A stretch of 33,418 nt of DNA from Chitinophagaceae bacterium (GTDB taxonomy: Bacteria; Bacteroidota; Bacteroidia; Chitinophagales; Chitinophagaceae). The stretch lies in the NCBI GenBank assembly GCA_025929635.1, contig JAICPX010000004.1:1-33418 (forward strand). The letters run 5' to 3'. Of this stretch, positions 32,775-33,418 are shown in pieces (position 1 is the stretch's first letter; every line of letters begins with the position of its first letter). The position numbers and the translations under genes were made by a program. Under the pieces are notes generated by a model, which saw only the letters and a list, made by a program, of their open reading frames with translations, searched no databases and was not told the origin of the DNA.

Positions 32775-33021
32775 TCGGGATTTTATATTATCGCAGACGC
32801 CCCGATTCATTTTTTTTATCGCTATTCTCAAACATTTAGGTGCAGGATGTTTACGCAGGCAGAACTTCAGGAAATATTTTTCTACTGACGTGTCTTATCC
32901 TTCTCAATGGGAGTCCATCAGCAGAAGTGAAATTTCAATGCATGAGTTAAGATTTGAGATGATGGATATGGATGGCGCCAGAATAGATAAACTGTTAATT
33001 ACTAAAAAGCAAGTTTATTAA
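32775..33021 (+). other. Unassigned stretch between the small secreted protein and the PhyH-like gene
   Basis: No gene can be supported here. Only the 3' part of the ORF 32482-33021 covers it; it ends 'ISMHELRFEMMDMDGARIDKLLITKKQVY', a fairly protein-like passage. This ORF would end right against the ATG of the next gene (33022), which may be chance or a short gene with a later start (for example ATG 32938). A second frame has 'MFTQAELQEIFFY' ending at a stop, as if one short gene were split by a frameshift. Confidence 0.3.
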
Positions 33022-33418
33022 ATGCAAAAACTAAATCAACCTGTTTTTTATTTAAACGGAGCTGTGACAAAGGAGCAGCAACAGTTCTTCAATGAACATG
33101 GGCTTATTCAATTCAAAAATTCTATATCAAAAGAAGCGATTAAAATATTTATTGAAGAGATAGGGAAAATGCAGGATTATCTTTTAAGGCGTGATATTAA
33201 AACCATTAATGGCATTCCATTGAAATTCGGTAAAGATGTCGACGGCTCTCCAATAATTCAACGCATGCCTTTTGCGTCTCAGTACAGTGATGTTCTTAGC
33301 AGGTTTGTGCAAAGCGATACTATAAAAGCATTGGTTAAACTGCTCGAACCCTATGAGGGCCGGGTTGGGGAGAATGAGAAAGACGGCCTTGTCATAAATC
33401 ATTTTATCAATACCAGGG
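33022..33418 (+). CDS. Phytanoyl-CoA dioxygenase (PhyH)-like protein, 3'-truncated by window
   Basis: The ORF is absent from the supplied track because it runs off the window. From ATG 33022 it reads 'MQKLNQPVFYLNGAVTKEQQQFFNEHGLIQFKNSISKEAIKIFIEEIGKMQDYLL...' and continues without stop for 132 codons to 'RVGENEKDGLVINHFINTR'. The opening 'T.EQQ.FF.EHGLI.FKN.IS.E....' and the 'DGSPIIQRMPFASQYS' passage match the N-terminal part of PhyH-like Fe(II)/2-oxoglutarate dioxygenases. The His-X-Asp iron site is expected further on and is outside the window, so catalytic competence cannot be judged. Members include ectoine hydroxylase and enzymes of secondary metabolism; the substrate is not deducible. 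Confidence 0.75.
   Translation, partial: MQKLNQPVFYLNGAVTKEQQQFFNEHGLIQFKNSISKEAIKIFIEEIGKMQDYLLRRDIKTINGIPLKFGKDVDGSPIIQRMPFASQYSDVLSRFVQSDTIKALVKLLEPYEGRVGENEKDGLVINHFINTR

Noticed and set aside
32482-33021. A 179-codon plus-strand ORF
   Set aside because: Its first half overlaps the small secreted protein in another frame and has the Met/Leu/Arg-rich look of a shadow frame. Only its last part is protein-like and is discussed separately.

Overview
The window looks like chromosome of a Bacteroidota bacterium, most likely of the Chitinophagaceae type. Supporting signs are moderate-to-low GC, many Bacteroidota-type lipoproteins and small proteins with 'MEVHHH' N-termini, TAnnTTTG-like -7 promoter boxes, few Shine-Dalgarno sequences, and a propionyl/methylcrotonyl-type carboxylase beta subunit. 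No phage, insertion sequence, rRNA or CRISPR array is visible. Taxonomy is inferred from gene style only.

Layout. (1) 1-5.1 kb: the end of a DUF6580-like membrane protein, then a run of minus-strand genes. These are an acyl-CoA carboxylase carboxyltransferase, two related choice-of-anchor-J-like lipoproteins, a YiiX-like permuted NlpC/P60 lipoprotein and, coupled to it by a GTGA overlap, RNase HI. (2) 5.15-9.3 kb: an intergenic inverted array of 7-bp units, a Na/Pi cotransporter, tRNA-Leu(CAA) with its own promoter and terminator, a small HTH-like ORF, and a YcbB-type L,D-transpeptidase. (3) 9.4-21.5 kb: a coherent stress/osmotic block. It holds a sucrose-phosphate synthase fused to a HAD phosphatase, a divergent cytoplasmic GH32-like beta-fructosidase, an MscS channel, an OmpR/histidine-kinase pair, two double-domain universal stress proteins (one followed by a TPR protein) and a cation:proton antiporter. 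(4) 21.6-26.8 kb: a CHASE3 histidine kinase with a single-domain response regulator, then four tandem paralogous membrane-anchored proteins. (5) 27.1-33.4 kb: a UGT-like glycosyltransferase, an NhaD antiporter, an ABC exporter pair followed by a CPBP protease, a small secreted acidic protein, and the start of a phytanoyl-CoA-dioxygenase-like gene cut by the window end.

The strongest unlisted signal is regulatory. Three promoters (mscS, universal stress gene 1, universal stress gene 2) each carry four 5-bp TTAAT-like half-sites spaced exactly 11 bp apart. In each, exactly 10 bp separate the last half-site from a -7-like TA-rich octamer. The arrangement is that of a PhoB/OmpR-type activator, and the OmpR-family regulator gene is divergent from one of the sites. 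A partial version, including an exact 15-mer shared with universal stress gene 1, lies in front of the sucrose-phosphate synthase gene. I infer one two-component regulon joining compatible-solute synthesis, pressure release and universal stress proteins. The same geometry shows that the annotated ATG of the second universal stress gene is probably wrong and that the next in-frame ATG is used.
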